This document shows positions 7,694-14,885 of a DNA stretch of 35,270 bases, one piece after another (within the stretch, counting starts at the first letter, position 1; each line of letters begins with the position of its first letter). The DNA is from Candidatus Parcubacteria bacterium (GTDB lineage Bacteria > Patescibacteriota > Minisyncoccia > Phycocordibacterales > JAACPR01): contig JAACPR010000009.1 in assembly GCA_009995365.1 (NCBI GenBank), positions 1-35,270 on the forward strand, in the 5' to 3' direction. The translations under genes were made by a program, and so were the position numbers. The notes under the pieces were generated by a model that worked only from the letters and a program-made list of their open reading frames with translations, did not search any database and had not been told where the DNA came from.

Positions 7694-8787
7694 TGTCAGT
7701 ATTAATTTTTATAATAATTTTAGGTGTACTTATCTTTGTCCACGAACTTGGGCATTTTTCTGTTGCGAAAAAATTCGGAATTAGAGTTGATGAATTTGCT
7801 GTTGGTTTTCCACCAAAACTATGGTCTTGGACAAAAAATGGAACAAAATATGCTCTTAACGCTATTCCGATTGGTGGATATGTAAAGATTTTTGGAGAAA
7901 CTGCCGACGATGAAGCACTCAATCCAGAAAATAAAGACAGTTTTTTGAATAAATCTCGCTGGATTCAGGCAGCGGTTCTAGTGGCCGGTGTGGCTTTCAA
8001 TATAATTTTCGCTTGGATTTTGTTCTCAATTTCTTTGATGGCAGGATTCCCAACAGTTGTTACAGATGAGAATAGGGCGAATATCCAAGAGTCATTTGTT
8101 GTTGTAACAAATGTTCGTGAAAACTCTCCAGCCTACGAAGTTGGGTTAAAATCAGGTGATCAAATCGTAGGTATTTCTCGTGACGAAGAAGTTTTAGGAC
8201 TTGATGATATAACAGTTAATTCCATAAAAGAATTTATTTCGGTAGATACTACAACTTTACAGTTAGAAGTCGTCCGCGGTGGTGATACTTTAGATTTGAG
8301 TGTTGATCCTGAAGTCGGTGCAATTGACGACAATAATCCCGCGATAGGAATTGCCATGGCAAGAATTGGTGAGTTACAATTCGGATTCTTTGAATCATTT
8401 TGGCAAGGCTTCTTGATGACTGGAACAGTTATTAAAGAAATCGGAGTTGGATTCTACGGATTATTATCAGAAGTTTTCTCCGGTAATGGTTCTCTTGATA
8501 ATGTTGCTGGTCCAGTTGGTATTGTTAACTTAGTTGATAGCGCTTCTAATTTTGGATTTGTTTATCTTCTAGGATTTACTGCATTCATTTCCATTAACTT
8601 GGCAATCCTAAATATATTTCCATTTCCTGCTCTTGATGGTGGTAGATTAATAATCGTTCTAATCGAAGGTGTAACTCGCCGCAGAATTAAACCATCAGTT
8701 GTAAATGCAATTAATGCTATTGGATTCATACTTCTACTACTCTTGATGTTGATCATTACCGTCAACGATGTCGTTAATTTGTTTTAA
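7693..8787 (+). CDS. rseP: RIP zinc metalloprotease, site-2 protease family M50 (RseP-like)
   Basis: The 364-residue membrane protease has HELGH at 17-21 in the first membrane segment, a PDZ domain (about 125-205) with SPAYEVGLKSGDQIVGI, VAGPVGI at 271-277, and the second active-site motif NIFPFPALDGG (LDG at 314-316). Four hydrophobic segments are visible. It cleaves membrane-embedded substrates such as anti-sigma factors or signal peptide remnants; no target is visible here. The start codon overlaps the frr stop by one base, so translation is coupled. In many bacteria uppS, cdsA and dxr sit between frr and rseP; none are present here. Confidence 0.93.
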   Translation: MSVLIFIIILGVLIFVHELGHFSVAKKFGIRVDEFAVGFPPKLWSWTKNGTKYALNAIPIGGYVKIFGETADDEALNPENKDSFLNKSRWIQAAVLVAGVAFNIIFAWILFSISLMAGFPTVVTDENRANIQESFVVVTNVRENSPAYEVGLKSGDQIVGISRDEEVLGLDDITVNSIKEFISVDTTTLQLEVVRGGDTLDLSVDPEVGAIDDNNPAIGIAMARIGELQFGFFESFWQGFLMTGTVIKEIGVGFYGLLSEVFSGNGSLDNVAGPVGIVNLVDSASNFGFVYLLGFTAFISINLAILNIFPFPALDGGRLIIVLIEGVTRRRIKPSVVNAINAIGFILLLLLMLIITVNDVVNLF

Positions 8788-8820
8788 TTAGTAATCAAAA
8801 CTAAACATTATTTCAAATCA

Positions 8821-8850
8821 AAGTCTGCATTAATTTGCGGGCTTTTTCTT
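8821..8850 (+). terminator. Terminator of the frr-rseP operon
   Basis: AAGTCTGCA pairs with TGCGGGCTT (two G-T pairs) around a 6-base loop, followed by TTTTTCTTT. It is immediately followed by the rplJ promoter. Confidence 0.75.
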
Positions 8851-8876
8851 TACAAAATTTAAAAAATTGTTATATT
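8849..8876 (+). promoter_or_regulatory. Promoter of the rplJ-rplL operon
   Basis: TTTACA (8849-8854), a 16-base spacer and TATATT (8871-8876) place the transcription start near 8883, exactly where the structured leader begins. Unlike most genes here it drives a long leader (about 178 bases). Confidence 0.65.
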
Positions 8877-8881
8877 TATTT

Positions 8882-9047
8882 GCGTAAGACCAAAGACAAG
8901 GGGCTTCACCAAAAGGTGAACTAAGACCTCTCGAGGTCGGCAAAAGTGAATCTTTAAAAAAGTGAAAATAAAATTTCGCTGAAGATCACTAAATACCGAT
9001 ACTCAATTATATTTCGACCTTGGTCTTACGGGTCGATTTTTATTTTT
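8882..9047 (+). promoter_or_regulatory. L10 leader RNA with attenuator
   Basis: The leader upstream of rplJ folds as expected for a ribosomal protein L10 leader. A closing stem joins GCGTAAGACCAA (8882-8893) with TTGGTCTTACG (9020-9030), and inside are hairpins TTCACC-AAAA-GGTGAA (8905-8920) and GACCT-CTCG-AGGTC (8925-8938). The 3' half of the closing stem is also the loop of an intrinsic terminator, TCGACC (9014-9019) with GGTCGA (9031-9036), followed by a T-tract. In known L10 leaders the protein binds the RNA and shuts off its own operon. The family assignment is by structure and position. Confidence 0.7.
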
Positions 9048-9060
9048 AAACAAAAAAATT

Positions 9061-9555
9061 ATGGCTATTACCAAAGATAAAAAGAAAGAAATAGTTGAAA
9101 AGATCAAGACTATTACAGGAAAAGATTCTGTAGTCTTTATTAATTTCACAGGTCTTTCTGGAAATGAAACAGTGGATATGCGAAGCAAGCTTCGTGAAGC
9201 CGGTGTTTCTTATTATGTTGCAAAGAAAACTTTGGTGAAGAGAGCTTTTGACGAATCAGACGTAAAAGGTGATTTCCCAGAACTATCAGGAGAAATTGCT
9301 GTTGTCTACGCCGACGATTTGACTGCTCCAGCTCGTGAAATTTTTACTTTCCAAAAATCAACAGAAGGAAAAGTTGAAATTCAAGCAGGAGTTTTCGAAG
9401 GAAAATTCTTATCAAAAGTTGAGATGGAAGAGATTGCATTAATTCCTGGACATGACACATTGAAGGGAATGTTTGTAAATGTAATCAACTCTCCAATCCA
9501 AGGCTTTGTAATGTCACTTAAAGCAATTGCTGAAAAGCAAGAAGCAAAAGCTTAA
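9061..9555 (+). CDS. rplJ: 50S ribosomal protein L10
   Basis: The 164-residue protein shows the L10 pattern: KKEIVEKIKTITGKDSVVFINFTGLSGNETVDMRSKLREAGVSYYVAKKTLVKRAF in the rRNA-binding N-terminal domain, then a C-terminal helix (SLKAIAEKQEAKA) that binds L7/L12 dimers. L10 anchors the L12 stalk to 23S rRNA. It follows an attenuator leader and precedes rplL by 125 bases, a gap occupied by a palindromic element. No Shine-Dalgarno sequence precedes the ATG; the upstream 15 bases are A/T only. Confidence 0.96.
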   Translation: MAITKDKKKEIVEKIKTITGKDSVVFINFTGLSGNETVDMRSKLREAGVSYYVAKKTLVKRAFDESDVKGDFPELSGEIAVVYADDLTAPAREIFTFQKSTEGKVEIQAGVFEGKFLSKVEMEEIALIPGHDTLKGMFVNVINSPIQGFVMSLKAIAEKQEAKA

Positions 9556-9557
9556 CA

Positions 9558-9653
9558 AGTTTTTTGTATATTTCTCTCTCAAATTGGTTTCGGACTCCGT
9601 TATATTTAAAAGGAAGTCCTGCAAAGATTTTCGATAGAAAATACAAAAAAACT
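9558..9653. repeat. Palindromic element family 2, copy B
   Basis: The arms 9558-9575 and 9636-9653 (AGTTTTTTGTAT... with ...ATACAAAAAAACT) are complementary apart from one mismatch and one extra base. The core matches element 2A in inverse orientation, about 85 percent by hand. The element begins 2 bases after the rplJ stop and ends 27 bases before rplL, so it is transcribed within the operon. Confidence 0.82.
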
Positions 9654-9680
9654 AAATTAAAAGGTAACTAAAATAAAATT

Positions 9681-10196
9681 ATGTCAGACGAACAAAAAAA
9701 AGATGAAAATGTAGAAGCTGCTGAAGAACAAAAAGAAGAAGCTCAAGCTCCTGCAGAAGAATCAAAAGAGGAAACTAAAGAAGAGGCGCCAGCTGAAGAA
9801 GCAAAAGACGAAGGTGCTGATGTTGAAGTTCCAGAAAAATTCAAATCAATCGTTGAATCAATTGAAACAATGAGCGTTCTTGATTTAAACGAACTTGTTA
9901 AATTACTAGAAAAGAAATTCGGTGTTAGCGCTGTTGCTGCTGCCGCTCCAGCTGCAGGTGCTGATGCAGGTGCCGCTGAAGAGAAAAGCGATTTCATTAT
10001 CCACCTAGCTGATTTCGGTGCTCAAAAAATTGCCGTTATCAAGGTTGTTAAAGAAGTTGCAGGATTAGGTCTTAAAGAGGCTAAAGATCTTGTAGAATCT
10101 GCTCCAGCTGATATCAAATCAGGAGTAAAACCTGAAGAAGCTGAAGAGATTAAAGCAAAACTTGAAGAAGCAGGTGCTAAAGTTGAACTTAAATAA
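9681..10196 (+). CDS. rplL: 50S ribosomal protein L7/L12 with acidic N-terminal extension
   Basis: From about residue 50 the sequence is ordinary L7/L12: [29 protein letters not shown] (N-terminal dimerisation helices), an Ala-rich hinge (84-100), and the C-terminal factor-binding domain [28 protein letters not shown]. The first 49 residues are an extra Glu/Ala/Lys-rich tail, giving 171 residues against the usual 120-125. No alternative start exists until Met64, which would cut the dimerisation domain, so the extension appears genuine. L12 dimers recruit translational GTPases. A strong terminator follows. Confidence 0.95.
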   Translation: MSDEQKKDENVEAAEEQKEEAQAPAEESKEETKEEAPAEEAKDEGADVEVPEKFKSIVESIETMSVLDLNELVKLLEKKFGVSAVAAAAPAAGADAGAAEEKSDFIIHLADFGAQKIAVIKVVKEVAGLGLKEAKDLVESAPADIKSGVKPEEAEEIKAKLEEAGAKVELK

Positions 10197-10221
10197 GTTC
10201 TTTAATTCTATAATTAGCAAC

Positions 10222-10248
10222 AAAAAACCACGTCATCGTGGTTTTTTG
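10222..10248 (+). terminator. Terminator of the rplJ-rplL operon
   Basis: A perfect hairpin AAAAAACCACG-TCAT-CGTGGTTTTTT followed by G and TT. It is the strongest intrinsic terminator in this part of the window. Confidence 0.9.
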
Positions 10249-10306
10249 TTTACCTCTAATAATAATCATCTAGAAGAGGTTGTCACTGATCTTGTGAATT
10301 TATTTG

Positions 10307-10335
10307 TTGTAATACTTTATAAAGCAGTTTATAAT
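10307..10335 (+). promoter_or_regulatory. Promoter of the surface-protein operon, leaderless type
   Basis: TTGTAA (10307-10312), a 17-base spacer and TATAAT (10330-10335). The ATG at 10343 is 7 bases further. Confidence 0.65.
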
Positions 10336-10342
10336 TCTATAT

Positions 10343-11977
10343 ATGTTTAATATGAAAATGCTTCATAAAATTTTTCTACTTTTATTTCTCTTTTCCATTA
10401 GTATTACAACACAAGTAGAAGCACAAATGGATACTCAATCAGAGTCTTTAGTAGATAGCGAATCAATCACCTCACCTTATTTAGATGTTACTGATCTAAC
10501 TGAAGAAGTTATTTATGCAATATCAAATAATGAATGGGAATTATTTAAAAAAAATTTAAGCACTGAAGAGATTGAATTTCTTAAAAAAGATATAAGATTT
10601 TCGGGTCTATTTTCAGAATTAACCACGGAAGAAGTTATCTTTTCGCAAGGTGTTAATCTGGATGATGCTTCTAGGCAAACAGGTTTAACTAAAAAAGAAT
10701 TACTTGACTTAGAACCTGAAGAAGTTAAAGAGATAAATTTTACTTATAATCCACCAGAAGCAGTTTCATGTTTTGACTATTACGAATTTGGGAGTGTGGA
10801 AGTCAACCTGTTCAATGAACTAGATACATTGGTTTACGGAAATGAATATAAATTTAAGGCTAGTGTGATAAATAAAAATTTTTATCCCGTTGTAGAAACT
10901 GATATATACGTTAGGCTATACAGAGAGCAACCGGATGAATATGATTCTCTACAAAATGGCGATCATATCATGGGTCAATTTTTGATAGCGGAAAATATTT
11001 CACTTGACTCGAATGAGATAAAAGAGATTGAATTTAATTTACTCCTGCCAGAAAAAATAAAAACGGGGCAATACTACATGGTTCCTTATGTTGTGTCGTC
11101 GGACCGATACAATATGTTAGGTTTAACCTTTACTGATGATATTAGTGGTCCAAAAATTCCACTAAAAATTAAAGGAGTATCTTCTGCAATTTATTTTGAT
11201 AAAAATTCTGTTAGAAAAAATGGCAAGCCACATAGTTTCATTTCATTTTTAGATACCATGGTTAGAAAACCTATTCTTGTTGAAGTTGATGTGGTCAATG
11301 AGACAACAGAAGATACTCTTGTAGAGGTTGATTGGCGTCTATATAATTGGGACTCTTCAGACGAAGCCAATAAATTAAGTTCAGAAAAACTGGAGTACGA
11401 AATACAAGCCAATTCTACTAAAACAATATCATATACAATAGATAACGTTGAAGAATCAGTCTATATGTTGTCACCTTTAATTTCTAATAAATATGGAGAT
11501 AATTTTTTAAATATTAGAATGCAAATTTATGATATTGATACACCTAGAGTTAATTATCCAGCAGTAACAGGTTATCCTTTGCAAAAAAATAAAGAAAACA
11601 CATTCTTTGTCTGTCTACATAATACAGGAACAAGTCAATTTGTTGACGATGTTTTATTTGAAGCAGTTATTGAAGATGAAGAGGGAAATATAATACATCA
11701 TTATTCTTACGATGGTAAAGTTCCTGTGGGAATGACGGGCTTCTCAGATTCTTTCATCCCCCAAGAAAATACAGAAAACTTTATAATAAAGACCAAGTTA
11801 TTTAAAGACAGTATGCTTATTAGTGAAGATGAATTATATTACTCATGTGATGATATTAATTCTAATTATTGTGAAAATAAAAAAGATTTCAAATCAGGCC
11901 TAATTTATTTATTTTCTTTAGTGGTCATAATAACTATTGTTATTTTAATAATTATTAATTTTAGAAAATATGAATAA
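10343..11977 (+). CDS. Membrane-anchored surface protein, function unknown
   Basis: The 544-residue product starts with a typical signal peptide (hydrophobic 9-24, likely cleavage after VEA at 27) and ends with a membrane helix (about 519-540) followed by NFRKYE, so it is an outward-facing protein held by its C-terminus. Residues 28-130 are acidic and helical, with a segment E-E-V-I-Y-A-I-S-N-N-E-W-E. The rest is beta-rich with repeated strands such as VEVNLFNELDTLVYG and PILVEVDVVNETTEDTLVEVDW, suggesting several Ig-like or CARDB-like domains. Cysteines are few. The next gene starts inside its last codons (8-base overlap), so the two are cotranscribed and probably function together. Confidence 0.85.
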   Translation: MFNMKMLHKIFLLLFLFSISITTQVEAQMDTQSESLVDSESITSPYLDVTDLTEEVIYAISNNEWELFKKNLSTEEIEFLKKDIRFSGLFSELTTEEVIFSQGVNLDDASRQTGLTKKELLDLEPEEVKEINFTYNPPEAVSCFDYYEFGSVEVNLFNELDTLVYGNEYKFKASVINKNFYPVVETDIYVRLYREQPDEYDSLQNGDHIMGQFLIAENISLDSNEIKEIEFNLLLPEKIKTGQYYMVPYVVSSDRYNMLGLTFTDDISGPKIPLKIKGVSSAIYFDKNSVRKNGKPHSFISFLDTMVRKPILVEVDVVNETTEDTLVEVDWRLYNWDSSDEANKLSSEKLEYEIQANSTKTISYTIDNVEESVYMLSPLISNKYGDNFLNIRMQIYDIDTPRVNYPAVTGYPLQKNKENTFFVCLHNTGTSQFVDDVLFEAVIEDEEGNIIHHYSYDGKVPVGMTGFSDSFIPQENTENFIIKTKLFKDSMLISEDELYYSCDDINSNYCENKKDFKSGLIYLFSLVVIITIVILIIINFRKYE

Positions 11978-13997
11978 AGTTTTAAAAAATAAAAGAATTG
12001 TTCAGGTAATTTTAATGGTAATAGTTCTAGCTTTTTTTACTAATTACCAAAATAATACTTTAAAATCACTAGCAAATGTGGACATCACACAATATAAATT
12101 TTTCACCACAGGCAATTACGAAGATAATGACGGTATGATAGATCCTCTTACTAATGAGGTTGCGATACTGAATTTTCGTATGGATTGGGCATATTATGCA
12201 AGTTTGAAAAAAATTGATACCAATACCTATTTGGATAGTAGTTCAAGAGTTCAAGTAGGAGATACTATTGAAATAAGATTGAAAGACTTTGAAAATACAG
12301 ATTTTGAATGGTATGCAAGAGGCGGTGCGGTGGATACGCCTTACGCTAAATTGGTGGATGGTCCTACATCTCCGTCTTATTGTAGTGATGATCAAAATAA
12401 TGGATCTGCACACCTGAGAACTTTTAATGTTGATGGTGGTAATGTCTGGTTTACAAATTATGCAACAGTTCACGTAAAAAGACCTGACTTTTCTATCAAA
12501 AAAGTTTCTAGTGTTGGAAGTGCACAATTGGATTGTACAGATAGTGAGGATGGTAAAGTAAAGACATGCAAGGTTAATTCTGCTGGAGAAATTGCATTTA
12601 ATGTAGATATTAGTCGCACTTCGACAGATGTATATTATAGTCATTATTCAGATGTAAATGGGTGTATAGGTCGTTTTATAGACAGGTTTTATACAGACAG
12701 TGAAACTATTTCAGTGAAAACCAATGCTTACAACTCATCAGAAGAAGAAAAATTATATTCACCGATTATTTATGCACCTAATCACGCTTTTTTTGGGGAC
12801 AGTGTTGAATTTCGCATTGTTGCACTTGATGCTACTCCAGAAAATATCAATATAAGATTTGGAGCAACCAGTGGTTTATTATCAAAAGGTATACAAACTG
12901 ATACTGATATATTTATGTATATTCCTGATTATCCCACATTAGATCGCGAATACACTCACACTACCACCTATAATAGTTCAGATTTCGGGCATATTGACAA
13001 TTGGGACTCTGTTACAAATTACGTCAAGGTTTTGATTGAGGAAGAAGAAGGGCGTCGATCAGATTTCAAAGAACACAAAATAAATCTTTATGAAAAACCT
13101 GATCCTTATATTGAATTTGATGATGATGACAACACTGTTACGGTAGGAGATGATGTGAAAATGTTTTGGGGATGGGATATCAATAAAGGGAAGCCGGAAT
13201 CGTGTGAATTAATAATTGAAGATTGGGAACATTTACCAATTACCTCTTCCTCACCTGATAACACTACCAGTGCAAATGCTTTTAATGTAGGGGACAATTA
13301 TTATAGTGTCGAATGCGTACGTACTTTACCTAATGGAAATAGTTCTGTTGTTAAGACTACTTCTAGCCTTAAAGGTGTTGTCGAAGAACAGACAAAAGCA
13401 GAATGTAATACTGTAGTAAACAGAAAAATCGTAAATGGTAAAGATGATATCATTGATAATGAATGCGAGACTGGTAATCCAAAAGAATTCCAATCTTCAG
13501 GTAATGGTTGGTATTGGCAATGTGTTGTTAATGATGACTATGGTGTGTATGAAGATAATACTCCCAACGTTGAATGTAGTGCAAGTTGTGAAGATGATGA
13601 AATTATAGATATTAACGGTCAGTGTGTAGAAGATGATACGCCACCTCCACCAACACTTGAAAACCCAGTGATAAAAGAATTAGAATTTAAAGCAAACCCA
13701 AGAATAATTAACCCAAGGGAGTCTTGTAATTTGGATTGGGGTGTTGTAGCAGAGAACGCAGACTTAATCACTTGTACTATATCTTCAGATAATTCAAATG
13801 AAGCAGATTTAACATTATTTGATATAGGATATTATAATGGATATCAAACAATATCAGGAAAAACAAGAAATGAAGGAAGATTTAAAAATGTAGAAACTAC
13901 AACCCAATACACACTGACTTGCACAGATTCAATCGGAGATATCTTAGACTCAAAAACAGCAAGATGCTCTATTAATCCTAACTTTATTGAATTTTAG
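11970..13997 (+). CDS. Secreted Cys-rich multi-domain surface protein
   Basis: The 675-residue protein has an N-terminal signal/anchor (KRIVQVILMVIVLAFFTNY, about 9-27) and no C-terminal membrane helix. The middle is a long beta-rich region. Residues about 483-553 form a Cys-rich module (CETGNPKEF...GWYWQCVV...CSASC...GQC), then comes a DDTPPPPTL linker and a C-terminal Ig-like module from about 564 (SCNLDWGV ... TTQYTLTCTDS ... ARC). The same pair of modules is found in the protein encoded downstream. Such modules occur in extracellular proteins of Patescibacteria as I know them; a role in attachment to host cells or in the cell envelope is inference. Confidence 0.83.
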   Translation: MNKVLKNKRIVQVILMVIVLAFFTNYQNNTLKSLANVDITQYKFFTTGNYEDNDGMIDPLTNEVAILNFRMDWAYYASLKKIDTNTYLDSSSRVQVGDTIEIRLKDFENTDFEWYARGGAVDTPYAKLVDGPTSPSYCSDDQNNGSAHLRTFNVDGGNVWFTNYATVHVKRPDFSIKKVSSVGSAQLDCTDSEDGKVKTCKVNSAGEIAFNVDISRTSTDVYYSHYSDVNGCIGRFIDRFYTDSETISVKTNAYNSSEEEKLYSPIIYAPNHAFFGDSVEFRIVALDATPENINIRFGATSGLLSKGIQTDTDIFMYIPDYPTLDREYTHTTTYNSSDFGHIDNWDSVTNYVKVLIEEEEGRRSDFKEHKINLYEKPDPYIEFDDDDNTVTVGDDVKMFWGWDINKGKPESCELIIEDWEHLPITSSSPDNTTSANAFNVGDNYYSVECVRTLPNGNSSVVKTTSSLKGVVEEQTKAECNTVVNRKIVNGKDDIIDNECETGNPKEFQSSGNGWYWQCVVNDDYGVYEDNTPNVECSASCEDDEIIDINGQCVEDDTPPPPTLENPVIKELEFKANPRIINPRESCNLDWGVVAENADLITCTISSDNSNEADLTLFDIGYYNGYQTISGKTRNEGRFKNVETTTQYTLTCTDSIGDILDSKTARCSINPNFIEF

Positions 13998-14017
13998 ACT
14001 CTTTTTTAAAAAAAAGT

Positions 14018-14025
14018 GATAAAAT
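14018..14025 (+). promoter_or_regulatory. -10 box of the frameshifted surface-protein gene, leaderless type
   Basis: TAAAAT (14020-14025) lies 6 bases before the ATG at 14032. The spacing equals that at other leaderless genes here and supports 14032, not the TTG at 14079, as the original start. Confidence 0.45.
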
Positions 14026-14031
14026 ATAAAA

Positions 14032-14822
14032 ATGATATCTAAAAAATATTTTTATTAATCACTCTTACGCTCGTCGCTTTGGCGGGGTCTTATTTTTTCT
14101 TCAATTATGTATTTTTTGGAAAAGTTGAAGCACCGGCAAATACAGAAAATGTACCAAACGAATCTAGCGAAAATCAAACAGATGATTTTGCAGACGAAAA
14201 TAAAATAGACGATAAAAACTCAAACGAGCAACCTAAAGAAAGTAATCAAAATGGTGATAGTACACAGGATGATGAAAATTCCCAGAATACAACACCAGAC
14301 AATAATGAAAACAACATAGAACAAGTCAGTTGCGGAACTTTTAGTTTATCCGACAGAGAAAGTATTTTTGGAAAGGAGCTTTGTTCGGCTGGGGATTTAG
14401 TAAATCGACCGGAAATAACTAATGATTACTGGACTTGGGAATGTGGCAATGCTGACACTTCTAAAGTTTGTAATCACCGTTGTCCACAAAGACAAATAGC
14501 AGCTAACGACGGTTGTTACGATATAACACTTACTATAGAAAATTACAATATTGACCCATTTAGGGTTTTAGAAGGGCAGAGTTGTACTGTTAATTGGGAA
14601 ATTTATTTAGGTGATCCCGCCACCGTTGAAAATACAAAATGTTCATTGAGAACTTTGAAAGGAAATTCTGTTATCATAAATTCTTTTACTGAAGGACAGA
14701 ACTCACAATCTTTTGGTATTAGTCCAAATGATTCATATAGTCTATTTTGTAGCTATAAAGTTGAGGAAACAGGTGAATATGGTCAAATTAAAACAGATTA
14801 TTTTGAATGTCAGGAAAAATAA
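14032..14822 (+). pseudogene. Secreted Cys-rich surface protein, frame broken by a one-base loss in an A-tract
   Basis: From the ATG at 14032 the frame stops after eight codons at 14056-14058, right after a run of six A (14041-14046). One added A would give a continuous 263-residue protein whose start reads MISKKIFLLITLTLVALAG, a perfect signal/anchor. Without it the first usable start is TTG at 14079, inside the hydrophobic segment (247 residues). After the anchor come about 70 residues of Asn/Asp/Glu/Ser-rich linker, a Cys-rich module (LCSAGDL...YWTWECGN...C...C) and an Ig-like module (GQSCTVNW...YSLFCSYK...FEC). The remaining 247 codons are open, so this may be sequencing error, phase variation, slippage or recent decay rather than an old pseudogene. 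Confidence 0.7.
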
Positions 14823-14867
14823 CTAAAATATTTTTTTAAATAACTATTTCCCATATAGGCTTTATTT

Positions 14868-14876
14868 TGCTATATT
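14868..14876 (+). promoter_or_regulatory. Extended -10 promoter of proS, leaderless type
   Basis: TGCTATATT ends 9 bases before the ATG at 14886. TG extension present, no evident -35. Confidence 0.6.
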
Positions 14877-14885
14877 AATAGCTAT

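Noticed and set aside
12243-12644. Minus-strand open frame of 133 residues inside the Cys-rich surface gene
   Set aside because: It is antisense to a long gene with signal peptide and coherent modules, has no promoter, and its many Ile/Thr/Ser/Cys residues are what antisense AT-rich code produces.
14079-14822. TTG at 14079 as the true start of the third surface gene
   Set aside because: It would begin in the middle of the hydrophobic segment; the residues just upstream in the same frame complete a signal peptide and the -10 box points to 14032.
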